A stretch of 64,000 nt of DNA from Flectobacillus longus (lineage in GTDB: Bacteria > Bacteroidota > Bacteroidia > Cytophagales > Spirosomataceae), in assembly GCF_030056705.1 (NCBI RefSeq), contig NZ_JASHIC010000016.1, forward strand, positions 1 through 64,000, read 5' to 3'. Shown in pieces: positions 16,444 through 26,900 of this stretch. The translations under genes and the position numbers were made by a program. The notes beneath the pieces are model-generated. The model saw only the letters and a list, made by a program, of their open reading frames with translations. It was not told the origin of the DNA and searched no databases. Position 1 is the stretch's first letter. Each line of letters begins with the position of its first letter.

Positions 16444-18957
16444 ATGAAAAACAATTTAACCTATTGCTTTATTATCTTATTAAGCTTGCTGTGTTTTATG
16501 AACACTTCACGTGCACAAGACCAACCTGTTTATGAAAAGCTCAGAGCTACTTTAACTAAATATCGCTATTCGTATCCTCAGGAAAAAGTGTATCTCCATT
16601 TGGATAAACCATACTACATGGCTGGTGAAACTATGTGGCTAAAAGGCTATTTGTTCGATGCTTCTTCTAATGGTGTGGACTCGGTGAGTCGAGTACTGTA
16701 TGTAGATTTGGTGCAGCCTGCTACGGGTAAAGTTATAGTTCACAAAGTACTAAAAGCTTTGGCTGTTTCGGTAGGCGATATTCAATTGCCAGATACCCTT
16801 GCTACCGACCTTTATCTCATACGAGCCTATACCAATTACATGCGAAACTTTTCAGAATCTTTATTTTTTGAAAAAGAGGTAAGAGTTTGGCAAAATACCA
16901 ATATGTCTTCTATGAACGAAAATAAAGCTCAGGCTCTCAATGAGGTAGCGTCTATCAACTTTTTTCCAGAAGGAGGATATTTAGTTGAAAACCTAGAAAG
17001 TAGATTAGCTTTCAAAGTGGTTAATAAGTTAGGAAAAGGCGTTGAAACCTCAGGTTTTGTTTTGGCTAATGATAAAGATACTGTGGGAGTGTTTAGCTCA
17101 GTGCATTTAGGACATGGGGTTTTCAATTTTCGTCCTGAAGCTAATAATATTTATACTGCTTATGTAAAAAAAACAGATGGTGGCTATATAAAACAAGAAG
17201 TACCCCAAGCTCAAAAAGGTGGCTATATCATGAGTGTAGACAATGTTACATATAAAGATAAAATCCGACTCTACATTCAAAACGCTAGCCCCCAACCTGC
17301 TGGACAAGGGAAAGAACTCCCTATCATTGTTCAACAACGAGGAGAGGTTTGTATGATAGCTAAAGGTTTGGAATCTAGTAAAAGTTTTGTAGCGAATATT
17401 CCCAAAAATCAAATTCCTGACGACGGGGTAGTGCAAATCACCTTATTTTCGCCCGATGGATTACCTATTTGTGAGAGATTAGTATTTGTTGAACGTGGAG
17501 ATAGAACACTACAATTGAAGGTTTCTTCAAATAAGACAGAATATAAAAGTCGAGAAAAAGTAGATTTGAATATTGAAGCGAAAGATGCTGAAGGAAAGCC
17601 CATTCAAGGAACTTTCTCTGTAGCAGTTACTGATTTATCTCAAGTAAAAAGTGAACCTTATGCCGACAATATCTTGACTTATGTATTGCTAAATTCAGAG
17701 GTAAAGGAATCGTTGAGTGGACAGTATTATCAACAAATACAAGGTTCGATAGAGCAACCACAATATTATTTTGACAATACACAAGAAAATCGCCATTTGC
17801 ATCTTGATTTACTAATGATGACTCAAGGCTGGCGTCGATTTACTTGGCAACAGATGCTAAATGATATCAAACCTAAAATGGATTACTTCGTTGAACAAGG
17901 ATTAGAAATTACAGGTAAAGCTCTTCGCCCCAATGGTAAAGTAACCGATAAGCTTACCCTAACACTAATGCTAAAAAAGCCAAAGGAAAATCCTATCATA
18001 GCTATGACAAGTGTCGATTCATTGGGTAGATACGGTTTTTATAACTTGGATTTTACAGATAGTGTGGATGTGTATCTACAGGCAGTAAAGGCTAATGGTG
18101 CACGCAATTTAACTCTAACGATAGACGAAACTCTCTCGTTACCAAAAACAAGACCGCTTCAAATCCCAAATGAGGTGCGAATTTTTGACCCTAATGCTTT
18201 TGCTACATTTTTAAAATATTCAAGAGAATCCCTAGAATTAGAAAAAAAGCTGATTACAAATAAAGTGCAGATGCTACAAGAAGTAACCGTAACAGCCAAA
18301 AAGGAACCTGAGGATAGCCGTAAAATTTATGGACAAGCGAGCAATACGCTTAAGGTTGATGATAAGCTCTGTGGAGGTATGTTTAGTGTACTTCAAATGC
18401 TACAAGGTAGAGTTCCAGGGGTTCAAGTAGTACAAACAGGGTTGGGAGCATTTTCAGTCGTCATCCGTGGACAAAGTTCTATTAATAGCTCTAGTGATCC
18501 CCTATTTTTAATTGATGGTATGCAAGTAAGTAGCGATGTTATTAACACCATCCCTCCATGTGATGTAGAAAGTATTGATGTATTGAAAGGTGCAGATGCT
18601 GCCATATTTGGCGTTAGAGGAGGAAACGGGGTTATTTCTGTGCTTACAAGAAGAGGCAACGCTAACTATGATTGGAGTAAGGCTAATATTGAAGGAGTAA
18701 AAATCCAAAAACGTATGGGCTATGCAATGACTAGGGAGTTTTTTGCTCCACAATATGACCAAGCTAAGCCAGAACATGTGCGTCCCGACTATCGCTCTAC
18801 ACTTTATTGGAACGCGAATGTCACAACTGATGCTTCTGGAAAAGCCACAACAAGCTTCTGGAACAGCGATGCCAAGGGCAATATGAGCATCAAGTTAGAA
18901 GGAATGTCAAATCAAGGACGAGTTGGTGTAGCTCAAAATGAATATTTGGTAAGGTAG
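16444..18957 (+). CDS. Secreted MG2-like protein with a TonB-receptor plug domain
   Basis: 837 residues. A signal peptide ends after Ala24 (NTSRAQDQ). Then comes a macroglobulin-like (MG2) region, marked by KVYLHLDKPYYMAGETMWLKG at about 39-59, and further beta-sandwich segments. Around residues 605-745 it has a TonB-dependent-receptor plug: LQEVTVTAKK, GRVPGVQVV, VVIRGQSSIN, PLFLIDGM and GADAAIFGVRGGNGVISV. No beta-barrel follows; the protein ends about 90 residues later. Such MG2-plus-plug proteins occur in Bacteroidota and are usually labelled only by the plug. They are probably periplasmic or surface-exposed and of unknown role. Single gene, ended by a strong terminator. Confidence 0.8.
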   Translation: MKNNLTYCFIILLSLLCFMNTSRAQDQPVYEKLRATLTKYRYSYPQEKVYLHLDKPYYMAGETMWLKGYLFDASSNGVDSVSRVLYVDLVQPATGKVIVHKVLKALAVSVGDIQLPDTLATDLYLIRAYTNYMRNFSESLFFEKEVRVWQNTNMSSMNENKAQALNEVASINFFPEGGYLVENLESRLAFKVVNKLGKGVETSGFVLANDKDTVGVFSSVHLGHGVFNFRPEANNIYTAYVKKTDGGYIKQEVPQAQKGGYIMSVDNVTYKDKIRLYIQNASPQPAGQGKELPIIVQQRGEVCMIAKGLESSKSFVANIPKNQIPDDGVVQITLFSPDGLPICERLVFVERGDRTLQLKVSSNKTEYKSREKVDLNIEAKDAEGKPIQGTFSVAVTDLSQVKSEPYADNILTYVLLNSEVKESLSGQYYQQIQGSIEQPQYYFDNTQENRHLHLDLLMMTQGWRRFTWQQMLNDIKPKMDYFVEQGLEITGKALRPNGKVTDKLTLTLMLKKPKENPIIAMTSVDSLGRYGFYNLDFTDSVDVYLQAVKANGARNLTLTIDETLSLPKTRPLQIPNEVRIFDPNAFATFLKYSRESLELEKKLITNKVQMLQEVTVTAKKEPEDSRKIYGQASNTLKVDDKLCGGMFSVLQMLQGRVPGVQVVQTGLGAFSVVIRGQSSINSSSDPLFLIDGMQVSSDVINTIPPCDVESIDVLKGADAAIFGVRGGNGVISVLTRRGNANYDWSKANIEGVKIQKRMGYAMTREFFAPQYDQAKPEHVRPDYRSTLYWNANVTTDASGKATTSFWNSDAKGNMSIKLEGMSNQGRVGVAQNEYLVR

Positions 18958-19068
18958 TATATTCGAGAGGCATTCGCCTCACTGCCATCAGCTTATGTGT
19001 CTCGTATTTTTCTTATATCATAGTTAAAAGCTGATTACTCAAAGTCATAAGATAATCTTATACAATAA

Positions 19069-19101
19069 AAGGGGAATAAATTGCAGTAATTTATTCCCCT
19101 T
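19069..19101 (+). terminator. Terminator after the plug-domain gene
   Basis: A perfect 14-bp stem, AAGGGGAATAAATT (19069-19082) with 19088-19101, GCAGT loop. It lies 110 bp after the stop and directly before the promoter-like box of the next gene. Confidence 0.75.
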
Positions 19102-19128
19102 ATTTCATTTCTGAATAAAGGTTTTACG

Positions 19129-19136
19129 TATCTTTG
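19129..19136 (+). promoter_or_regulatory. -7 box before the atp cluster
   Basis: TATCTTTG followed by C fits TAnnTTTGY, 21 bp before the ATG at 19158. The short distance implies a leader of under 20 nt. Confidence 0.5.
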
Positions 19137-19157
19137 CGCAAAAATTCAGAACCTACA

Positions 19158-19520
19158 ATGTTACGTATCATCCTACTGACTGTTGTGGTCGGTTTAATCT
19201 TCTTTTTGGCTCCATACATTGGTTTATCAGAGTATATCCATGCTGATAAGTGGTTCATGCTTGCATTTTATGCAACACTTTCTTATTTCAATCACTTATT
19301 GATGCAACAAGGTTTTGCCAATGACCGGAAGCATTTTATTGAGTTTTACATGGGAAGTATTGGCGCTCGCTTAATTTTGAGTTTAGTATTTATTGGATTC
19401 TTCATATATAAGGGTACTCCAGACATATATACATTTATTAGCAACTTTTTTGTACTCTATTTATGTTATACAGGTTTTGAAATCTACGATTTGTATCGTA
19501 ACTTGCGACACTTTTCATAG
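19158..19520 (+). CDS. Small membrane protein heading the atp cluster (AtpI-like position)
   Basis: 120 residues from the ATG at 19158; a TTG 24 bases upstream is in frame but would overlap the -7 box. Four predicted membrane helices separated by short loops. It occupies the place where AtpI-type subunit I proteins are encoded, 107 bp before atpB, and has their size and topology. Sequence similarity is not obvious by eye, so AtpI is an inference from position. AtpI proteins help c-ring assembly. Confidence 0.7.
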   Translation: MLRIILLTVVVGLIFFLAPYIGLSEYIHADKWFMLAFYATLSYFNHLLMQQGFANDRKHFIEFYMGSIGARLILSLVFIGFFIYKGTPDIYTFISNFFVLYLCYTGFEIYDLYRNLRHFS

Positions 19521-19627
19521 GCCCTGTGTTAATAATAAGTATAAGTTGTTGATTTTCAGGTGGAGTAAAGCATACGAATAAGAAAGTCAAAATCATAAAC
19601 CATTATACGTTCATCCCCCACGTCGAG

Positions 19628-20722
19628 ATGAGAAAATTATATTTTTCAAATATTGTAGCATTTTTATTTTTATTTGCTACTTCAGTATTTGCACAATCCG
19701 AGCATCACTCAGCAACTTCCGCTACGGCTGATTCAACAGTAGCAGTTCATGGCGTAGAGGCAACTGCCGAACACGCTGCTGGTGCTGAAGCACACGAAGA
19801 TGGCAAAGTTGACTTAGGTCACATGATTATGCACCACATTGCTGACGACCACAAATGGGAGTTTGCACATGGCGTTGGTGTTCACCTTCCTGTAATTGCT
19901 TATACGAAAGATGGCGTAAAAGTATTTTCTTCTAGCAAACTGGAAGATGAACATGGCAACCCAGTAGCTTATGAGGGGCTAATCTTAGAGCACGGCAAAT
20001 TGCATGCTGAAGATGGTTCTCATGTTTTGGATTTGTCAATCACCAAAAACGTAGCTTCTTTGTTGATTAGTGCAGTGTTGTTGCTATTGATCTTTATCAG
20101 TATTGGTAATGCTTATAAAGAAAGAGGAACTAAAGCTCCAAAAGGATTGCAGTCTTGGTTAGAGCCAATCATCATTTTTATTCGTGATGAAGTTGTAAAA
20201 AACAGCATCGGTGAAAAACACTACAGAAGATTCCTTCCGTATTTGTTAACCTTGTTCTTCTTTATTTGGATTAACAACCTTTTGGGTCTATTACCAGGTG
20301 GAGCAAACGTAACAGGTAACATTGCTGTAACATTAGTATTGTCAGTACTTACGTTGTTGATTACCAACTTAAATGGTAAAAGCACTTATTGGGGACACAT
20401 TTTTGCAATGCCTGGCGTTCCGAAATTGTTGTTGGTGATCTTAACTCCAGTAGAAATTATCGGTATATTTACAAAGCCAGTATCATTGATGATTCGTTTA
20501 TTTGCTAACATTACAGCAGGTCACATCATCATGTTGAGCTTTATTGGTTTGATTTTCATCTTGAAAATTTGGATGGTAACACCAGTAATTAGTGTATTTG
20601 CCGTATTCATGAACATTATCGAATTATTAGTAGCATTCTTGCAAGCATTCATCTTTACGTTGTTGACTGCAAGCTATATTGGTTCGGCAGTTGAAGAACA
20701 TCACCACGATGAACATCACTAA
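19628..20722 (+). CDS. atpB: ATP synthase F0 subunit a
   Basis: 364 residues. A signal-like N-terminus (cleavage near SVFAQ, residue 23) and a His/Glu/Ala-rich periplasmic extension to about residue 135 precede the usual six-helix core. The essential Arg lies in KPVSLMIRLFANITAGH. Subunit a forms the proton half-channels next to the c-ring in the inner membrane. The long N-terminal extension is common in Bacteroidota. The C-terminus ends in a His-rich tail (EEHHHDEHH). The next gene, atpE, is unusually far away (368 bp). Confidence 0.96.
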   Translation: MRKLYFSNIVAFLFLFATSVFAQSEHHSATSATADSTVAVHGVEATAEHAAGAEAHEDGKVDLGHMIMHHIADDHKWEFAHGVGVHLPVIAYTKDGVKVFSSSKLEDEHGNPVAYEGLILEHGKLHAEDGSHVLDLSITKNVASLLISAVLLLLIFISIGNAYKERGTKAPKGLQSWLEPIIIFIRDEVVKNSIGEKHYRRFLPYLLTLFFFIWINNLLGLLPGGANVTGNIAVTLVLSVLTLLITNLNGKSTYWGHIFAMPGVPKLLLVILTPVEIIGIFTKPVSLMIRLFANITAGHIIMLSFIGLIFILKIWMVTPVISVFAVFMNIIELLVAFLQAFIFTLLTASYIGSAVEEHHHDEHH

Positions 20723-21336
<614 letters not shown>

Positions 21337-21421
21337 TTCGTAGCTAATCAAGAATATCAGGTAGCCATTTGATTGAAAATTAGTTTCTGTCTTATTCTAC
21401 TTCGATATAGCACAAAATTAT

Positions 21422-21463
21422 CTTCGTACTATTACGCATTAGGCCGATAGTACGAAGTTTTTT
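21422..21463 (+). terminator. Terminator inside the atp operon, after atpE
   Basis: A perfect 11-bp stem, CTTCGTACTAT (21422-21432) with 21447-21457, 14-nt loop, followed by six Ts (21458-21463). It lies between atpE and atpF. Partial read-through would give more atpE than atpF/atpH mRNA. Confidence 0.85.
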
Positions 21464-21566
21464 GAGAAAATTCATTTTTCAAATCATATAGTAACACTCT
21501 GATAAAAGCACTTCGTAATTACACAATACAAGAAATGCTTTTCAATCGCAAAAACATTTATTTAAT

Positions 21567-22061
21567 ATGGAATTACTTACTCCTGATTTAGGTCTAATCT
21601 TTTGGCAGTTGGTAGTTTTCGGCCTTTTGTTCTTCGTATTAGCAAAATTCGCTTGGAAACCAATCATTGCTTCTTTGCATGAGCGTGAAGAGTCTATCGA
21701 AAGTGCTTTGGCTTTGGCGGCAAAAACTCGTGAAGAAATGATTGAGTTGAAAGCTGGTAACGAAAAATTATTGGTTGAAGCTCGTGCCGAACGTGATGGC
21801 ATTCTTAAGGCTGCAAAGGAAGCTTCAGACAAAATGATTGCTGATGCTAAAGCTGAAGCTCAAAAAGCAGCTAGCGCTGAAATCGAAAAAGCTCGCGTAG
21901 CATTCGAACAAGAAAAAGCTAGTGCTGTAGCTTCAATCAAGAAAGAGACTGCTGCTCTTTCATTGGAAATTGCTGAGAAAATTCTTCGTACTCAATTAGC
22001 AGATCGTTCTGCTCAAGAAAAATTGGTTACGGATTTATTATCTGATGCTAAATTAAACTAA
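21567..22061 (+). CDS. atpF: ATP synthase F0 subunit b
   Basis: 164 residues: one N-terminal membrane helix (GLIFWQLVVFGLLFFVLAKF) and a long charged helix rich in Ala, Glu and Lys. This is the peripheral stalk that holds the F1 head against rotation. Length and architecture are normal. It lies 230 bp after atpE behind a terminator, and 45 bp before atpH. Confidence 0.96.
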   Translation: MELLTPDLGLIFWQLVVFGLLFFVLAKFAWKPIIASLHEREESIESALALAAKTREEMIELKAGNEKLLVEARAERDGILKAAKEASDKMIADAKAEAQKAASAEIEKARVAFEQEKASAVASIKKETAALSLEIAEKILRTQLADRSAQEKLVTDLLSDAKLN

Positions 22062-22074
22062 TTCAGTGATGAGC

Positions 22075-22102
22075 CTCACAGCTCGCAACTCAAAGCGTAA
22101 AG
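22075..22102 (+). repeat. Heptamer array just before atpH
   Basis: Four units of consensus CTCANAG-like sequence beginning at 22075, 22082, 22089 and 22096, ending four bases before the atpH ATG. It takes up most of the 45-bp atpF-atpH spacer, where a ribosome-binding site would normally be. Confidence 0.75.
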
Positions 22103-22106
22103 AGAA

Positions 22107-22643
22107 ATGTCAGAACAAAGTGTAGCTTTCCGATATGCTAAATCATTGATTGGTTTGGCCGCTGAAAAAGGTGTAGTTGAAAAAGTTCATGAAGATATGA
22201 AATTCTTCGACCAAGTTTGCGACGAAAATCGCCAACTTGTTTTAGCCTTAAAAAGCCCAATCGTAAAACACTTACAGAAATTAAGTATTTTGACTGCTAT
22301 CTTCAAAGATAAAGTTGACCCTGTAACGTTTTCGATTTTTGAAATTATCACTAAGAAAAACCGTGAAAAAATTCTTCCTGCTATTGCTGAAGAGTTCCAA
22401 CGTCAATATGCTCTCTATAAAGGTATCCAAAAAGCAGAGATTACTACGGTATCTCCTTTGACAGATGCTCAAAAAGCAGAATTTATTCGTTTGGTAACTG
22501 AAGCAACTGGAAAGACTGTTGAACTGGTTGAAAAAGTGAACCCTGAATTGATTGGTGGTTATGTACTTCGTATCAACGACCGTCAAATCGATACTTCAGT
22601 AAAAGCAAGATTAAACGACTTGAAAGTATCTTTCCTTCAATAG
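22107..22643 (+). CDS. atpH: ATP synthase F1 subunit delta
   Basis: 178 residues with the expected N-terminal helical bundle (VAFRYAKSLIGLAAEKG) and the C-terminal VNPELIGGYVLRINDRQIDTS signature. Delta joins the peripheral stalk to the top of the alpha/beta hexamer. In most bacteria atpA and atpG follow directly; here a strong terminator and an unrelated gene follow, so the F1 catalytic genes are elsewhere. Confidence 0.96.
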   Translation: MSEQSVAFRYAKSLIGLAAEKGVVEKVHEDMKFFDQVCDENRQLVLALKSPIVKHLQKLSILTAIFKDKVDPVTFSIFEIITKKNREKILPAIAEEFQRQYALYKGIQKAEITTVSPLTDAQKAEFIRLVTEATGKTVELVEKVNPELIGGYVLRINDRQIDTSVKARLNDLKVSFLQ

Positions 22644-22675
22644 TTTTAGGAAGAAAGTACTTATTAATATCAAAA

Positions 22676-22714
22676 ACGACAGCCTCTGTGATTCACGGAG
22701 GCTGTCGTTTTTTT
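22676..22714 (+). terminator. Terminator of the atp cluster
   Basis: A 15-bp stem (22676-22690 with 22694-22708, one mismatch) around an ATT loop, running into a T tract to 22714. Confidence 0.93.
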
Positions 22715-22778
22715 ATATTTGAGGTAAAATTGTTAAAGGCTGAAAGTTTTTTGTTTTTCTTCAAAATTCCCAATTACT

Positions 22779-23855
22779 ATGTCAGTTCTAGACGAATTAA
22801 GTCAGGTTTCGATATTAGAGGTAGCGCAAGACCTTGGATTAGAGATAAACCGTAATCGTATGGTTTGCCCTTTTCATGAGGAAAATACGCCATCTTTGGT
22901 ACTGTATCCTCACACCAATAGTTTTTACTGTTTTGGTTGTGCCAAAACGGGTAACTCTATTACGCTATTTTCTGAAATTCGACAGTTGAATATTAAGGAT
23001 ACGATTCAAACGATGGCTCAGACGTATTTGTCTGGATATTCGCCTCAACAGTATCAGAAAAGCACAAAACCTCTCCCAGCAAAGAATACCTTACAAACTG
23101 TAGATGTAAAAAAGTTACAAGAAAAAGAAAAGCCTGTAGATGAAATTCACTCTCAGATTTATGAAGCATTTAGAGATTGTTGTTTGCAACAACCTTCCAA
23201 CGAGCTATCAAAATCAGGCTTGGAGTACTTGAAGTCAAGAGGATTTACGGATAAAACAATTCAGGATTTTAGGCTTTTTATGGTCAAAGATTATGCAAAT
23301 GTAAGTTGGTATCTCAAACAACGTTTCTCGACGCTAGACTTGCAAGAATCGGGGCTTTTTAACGATAAAAATAACTTAATCTTCTATGCACACCCCTTGA
23401 TTATTCCATACTATCGAAATGGTAGGATTGTATATCTACAAGGGCGCGTATTAGGTCCACCACCTGAAGGGCATGGACGTTATCAGTTTTTGTACAAACA
23501 CCCTCTTACCTTGTTCAATGCCGATACTTTGGATAAAATTAAACTTGACCAAGATGTGTACATTACCGAAGGAGCTTTTGATTGTATGCGATTGGTGCAA
23601 GCAGGCAAAACTGCCGTGAGTTTGGGTACGGCTAATGTATTTAAAAAGGATTGGGCAAAACTATTTAAGCGTGCGAATGTGATTTTTTATCTGGACAATG
23701 ATAAGGCTGGACATAGAGCCGCCGATGAACTAGAGAAGATATTTAGCCACTTTGGACTTACTTGTTCGCGAAAACAATTACCTGACGAATACAAAGACGT
23801 AAATGACTATTATACCGATAAATTGGGTAGTAATGAACAGTTAAATCTTTTTTAA
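22779..23855 (+). CDS. Short DnaG-like primase (CHC2 zinc finger plus Toprim)
   Basis: 358 residues. The N-terminal zinc finger has Cys30, His33, Cys51 and Cys54 (CPFH...CFGC), the CHC2 finger of bacterial primases. The C-terminal half carries a Toprim core with Glu264 (TEGAFD) and Asp306/Asp308 (LDNDKAG). It lacks the C-terminal helicase-binding domain and is about 250 residues shorter than chromosomal DnaG. Similar short proteins occur in phages and integrative elements, but no integrase, phage or transfer gene is nearby and the gene sits neatly between two terminators. Possible roles: an accessory primase or a domesticated mobile-element gene. Activity is not shown. Confidence 0.82.
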   Translation: MSVLDELSQVSILEVAQDLGLEINRNRMVCPFHEENTPSLVLYPHTNSFYCFGCAKTGNSITLFSEIRQLNIKDTIQTMAQTYLSGYSPQQYQKSTKPLPAKNTLQTVDVKKLQEKEKPVDEIHSQIYEAFRDCCLQQPSNELSKSGLEYLKSRGFTDKTIQDFRLFMVKDYANVSWYLKQRFSTLDLQESGLFNDKNNLIFYAHPLIIPYYRNGRIVYLQGRVLGPPPEGHGRYQFLYKHPLTLFNADTLDKIKLDQDVYITEGAFDCMRLVQAGKTAVSLGTANVFKKDWAKLFKRANVIFYLDNDKAGHRAADELEKIFSHFGLTCSRKQLPDEYKDVNDYYTDKLGSNEQLNLF

Positions 23856-23869
23856 GGTGAAAAACTAAA

Positions 23870-23899
23870 AATCCGAAAGCACTACGATGCTTTCGGATT
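23870..23899. terminator. Bidirectional terminator
   Basis: A perfect 12-bp stem, AATCCGAAAGCA (23870-23881) with 23888-23899, six-base loop, between the convergent primase and AsmA-like genes. AT-rich on both flanks, no long T-run on either. Confidence 0.75.
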
Positions 23900-23904
23900 A
23901 CTTA

Positions 23905-26900
23905 TTACTTCGTTGAGTCCTTTTTAGCTGGCTGTGCTTTTTTGAAAATACCATCAAGTACTCCTTTCTTCTGACTTTCTAATAGCTTTTTGGCTCTTTC
24001 TAGGGCTGCTTTTTTCAAGCTATCTGCCGTTGCTTTGGCTTGGGCTTGAATATCTCCTTGACCTGTTTTAAGCTTATCCTGTGCTTCTTTTAAAAGCTTT
24101 TCTTTTTCTGCCTTTAGTAAGTCTTCCGCCTGTTGCACTGCCTGACTTTTGGCATTATCAATTTGCGATTTAATTTCAGAAGTCACTGCATCTTTCAAAT
24201 TTTGAGCAGTACTACTGTTCTCAAATCGTACAATGGGTGACTTGAGTGTTCCTACTAGAGATAAATCAAATTTGACCCTAGGTACGTTATTTAAGGCTTT
24301 TCCTGTCCATTGGGCAAAAAGATTATTAAAACTTTGTCCTGCTTTCCCACTTGGTATATCAAACGCTAGTTTATAATCCATATCGCCAATGATACCGTGT
24401 TGTCCGCCAATATTGACTGCGTAGTCATTCCACTTCACGATAAATGGTTTAATCTTTAGTGTGCCTTGGTCGATTTGAACCTGCATAAGTGCATTGTTCA
24501 ATTGTAGGTCTTTTAATTGGGTCAACTTAGTATTTGCTACTAACTTTTCGATTAATGGACTATTTTGTAAGCTAGCTTTCAAGAGTTTCAATAAACCTGA
24601 ACCGTTTAAGGTGGCAAAATTCGGCATCATATCTTGCGTTAGCTCACCATTGATTTTAAATTGAGAAGATACCTCACCAACCATAAACTGAGCTAGAGGC
24701 ATAAGATATTTCACGACACTTAAATGCTGATAAGCCTCAGTAAAGTTTACTTTCTCCAAGTTTAACCCAAAATCAAATTTAGGATGAGCAATATCACTTG
24801 GGTCATAGCTACCTGTTGTGGCAAAACGTCCTCCTAATGCATCAAAATTGGTATTTTCAAGGCGAATAGTACCGTTATTGATTCTGATAACCCCTTTTGC
24901 ATTATTCATGGTCATTTTGTCATAAATAATCTCGTTGGCTTGTGTATTGAGACTTAATTGTAGGTTTTTAGGAACCTCCACGACACTAGGATGTGCATTG
25001 GGATTTGGGGCTTGACCCGAAGTGGTAGCTTTGGGTTCAGAACTCATCCATTCATTGACATTAAAACGATTTGATTTAATCTGAAAATTTCCTTTCAATA
25101 CATCATTTGTAAGCGCATAAGCCATGTAGTTATTCATTGTACCTGTTGCCTCGAAATCACTACTCCCTAGATATCCTTTGGACTGAGTAATAGTAAGACT
25201 GTTGGGCGAAAGCTTTGCTTGTCCTTGTTCGATTTTGATACCTTGTGGTAATTCTTTTGAACGGTATTCAAAATTGGATACGGCCATTTGTCCATTTGTA
25301 TTCAAACTACCATATCGCTTCGCTTTCAAATCTTTGAGATTGCCTTGGGTACGAATATCTGCATCGATTTTACCTTTGAGTGTCATGTTTTCTACAGGGA
25401 AAATCTTTGTAATTTGTGTTAAATCAAGCTTGCCTTTAGCAGTGATATCCCACTTAAATGATTCAAAGTCTTGTACCGAACCTTTGGCTTGGAAGGTTTC
25501 ATCCAAAACATGAAAAGTTGCTTCCTGAATCGCTAATAGGCTATTTTTAAGTGTTCCGTCTTGGTTGGTTAGATTTGCTTTAAAGTGAATATCTTCAATG
25601 GGTTTGGCAAATTGCTTTGAAAGGATATATCCATTTTCTAAAAGCATTTGAGCATTTGTTACAGGAAATTGCCCTGTAAGTGAGTCATACGTGCCTTTAC
25701 TATGAAGGTCAACGCCAAAGCGACCTTTTAGTTGAGTACCTTCGATAGGGAATAACTTTGTGAGCTCTTCTAGTTGGAACTCACCCTTTAGGTCTGCATC
25801 AACGATACTACGAGATAACCCCTTGATTTTAGCTTTTGCTTTGATAGGGTTTTTACCAAAAAATAAATCAAAACGATTAAGAGCAATTTGAATACTATCA
25901 AGTTGATTACTGGCGTTGTTGATGTCGCAATCTACCCAAACTTGACTGATGCCAGTTGGAAGAGAAGGATATTGGAAACTGCCATTTTTTACCTGTACAT
26001 TCAAATGGAATGACGGAATTGATTGAGAAGAATATAGCCCCTTCACCTGTCCAGTACACTGAATATCACCTTCTGCTTTCAACGCATCAAACTGATTTTG
26101 ATAAATCATAGGAACGAGCGAAACCAAATTTTTAAAATTAGTTTCGGGAGTCTGAAATGCAACATCCATAGTGTAGGTAGAATCCCGTTGTTGAACTTTT
26201 CCTGAAAACGATAATTCAAAATCGTTGAGACGAATGCGAGTATCTTGAAATGAATAGCTTTTGGCAGATTGATCAACCTGAATTAATGATTGCCATGCTA
26301 GCTTACGCTGGCTAAAATAGTTTTTCCCCTCCCAAACTACCGAGGCCTGATTGATTTCAGTATTGGTGGCCAAGTCAAAAATCTGTTTATTGATATCGCC
26401 ACTACCATTGTGTTCAATATCTGTCAGTAGTATTTCAGAGTCTTTTTGAAGGTCTTTGTACAAAATTGTTCCTTTTTCAATTTGCCAATTTTGGATTTGT
26501 AATTGAACCCCTTCTGAAGGTTTTCCTGAAGTACTAACTGTATCTTTAGACGGCACAAAAATGTCATAATTCGCCTGACCATTTTTTAGGATTTTGAGGT
26601 AAATCTTGGGTTGCTCTAAGCGAATGTTTTGTATTATTTTTTGTCCTTTGATTAAACTCATTACATCAAACGACAACTCAAAACCCTTGGCCTGAGCCAG
26701 CGTATCCTGAGAAAATGGGGCAAGACCGACGATTCCAAAGTCTTCGATAGTGATAGCCAAATAGGGAAAATGACGAAACAAAGAGAGGTTCAAGTCTGAG
26801 TAATAGACTTTCCCCTTCACTTGTTTGATAATGGCTTTATTGACTTGCGCTTGAATCTGATCCTTAAAAAAATAGGGTAAGGTATAGGCAAGACCTAACA

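Noticed and set aside
18961-18985. GAGGC/GCCTC hairpin just after the plug-domain gene
   Set aside because: Only a 5-bp stem and no T-run. The stronger hairpin at 19069-19101 is the better terminator.
22779-23855. Possibility that the primase marks a prophage or integrative element
   Set aside because: No integrase, recombinase, tail, portal or transfer gene in the neighbourhood, and the flanking genes are housekeeping genes with intact terminators.
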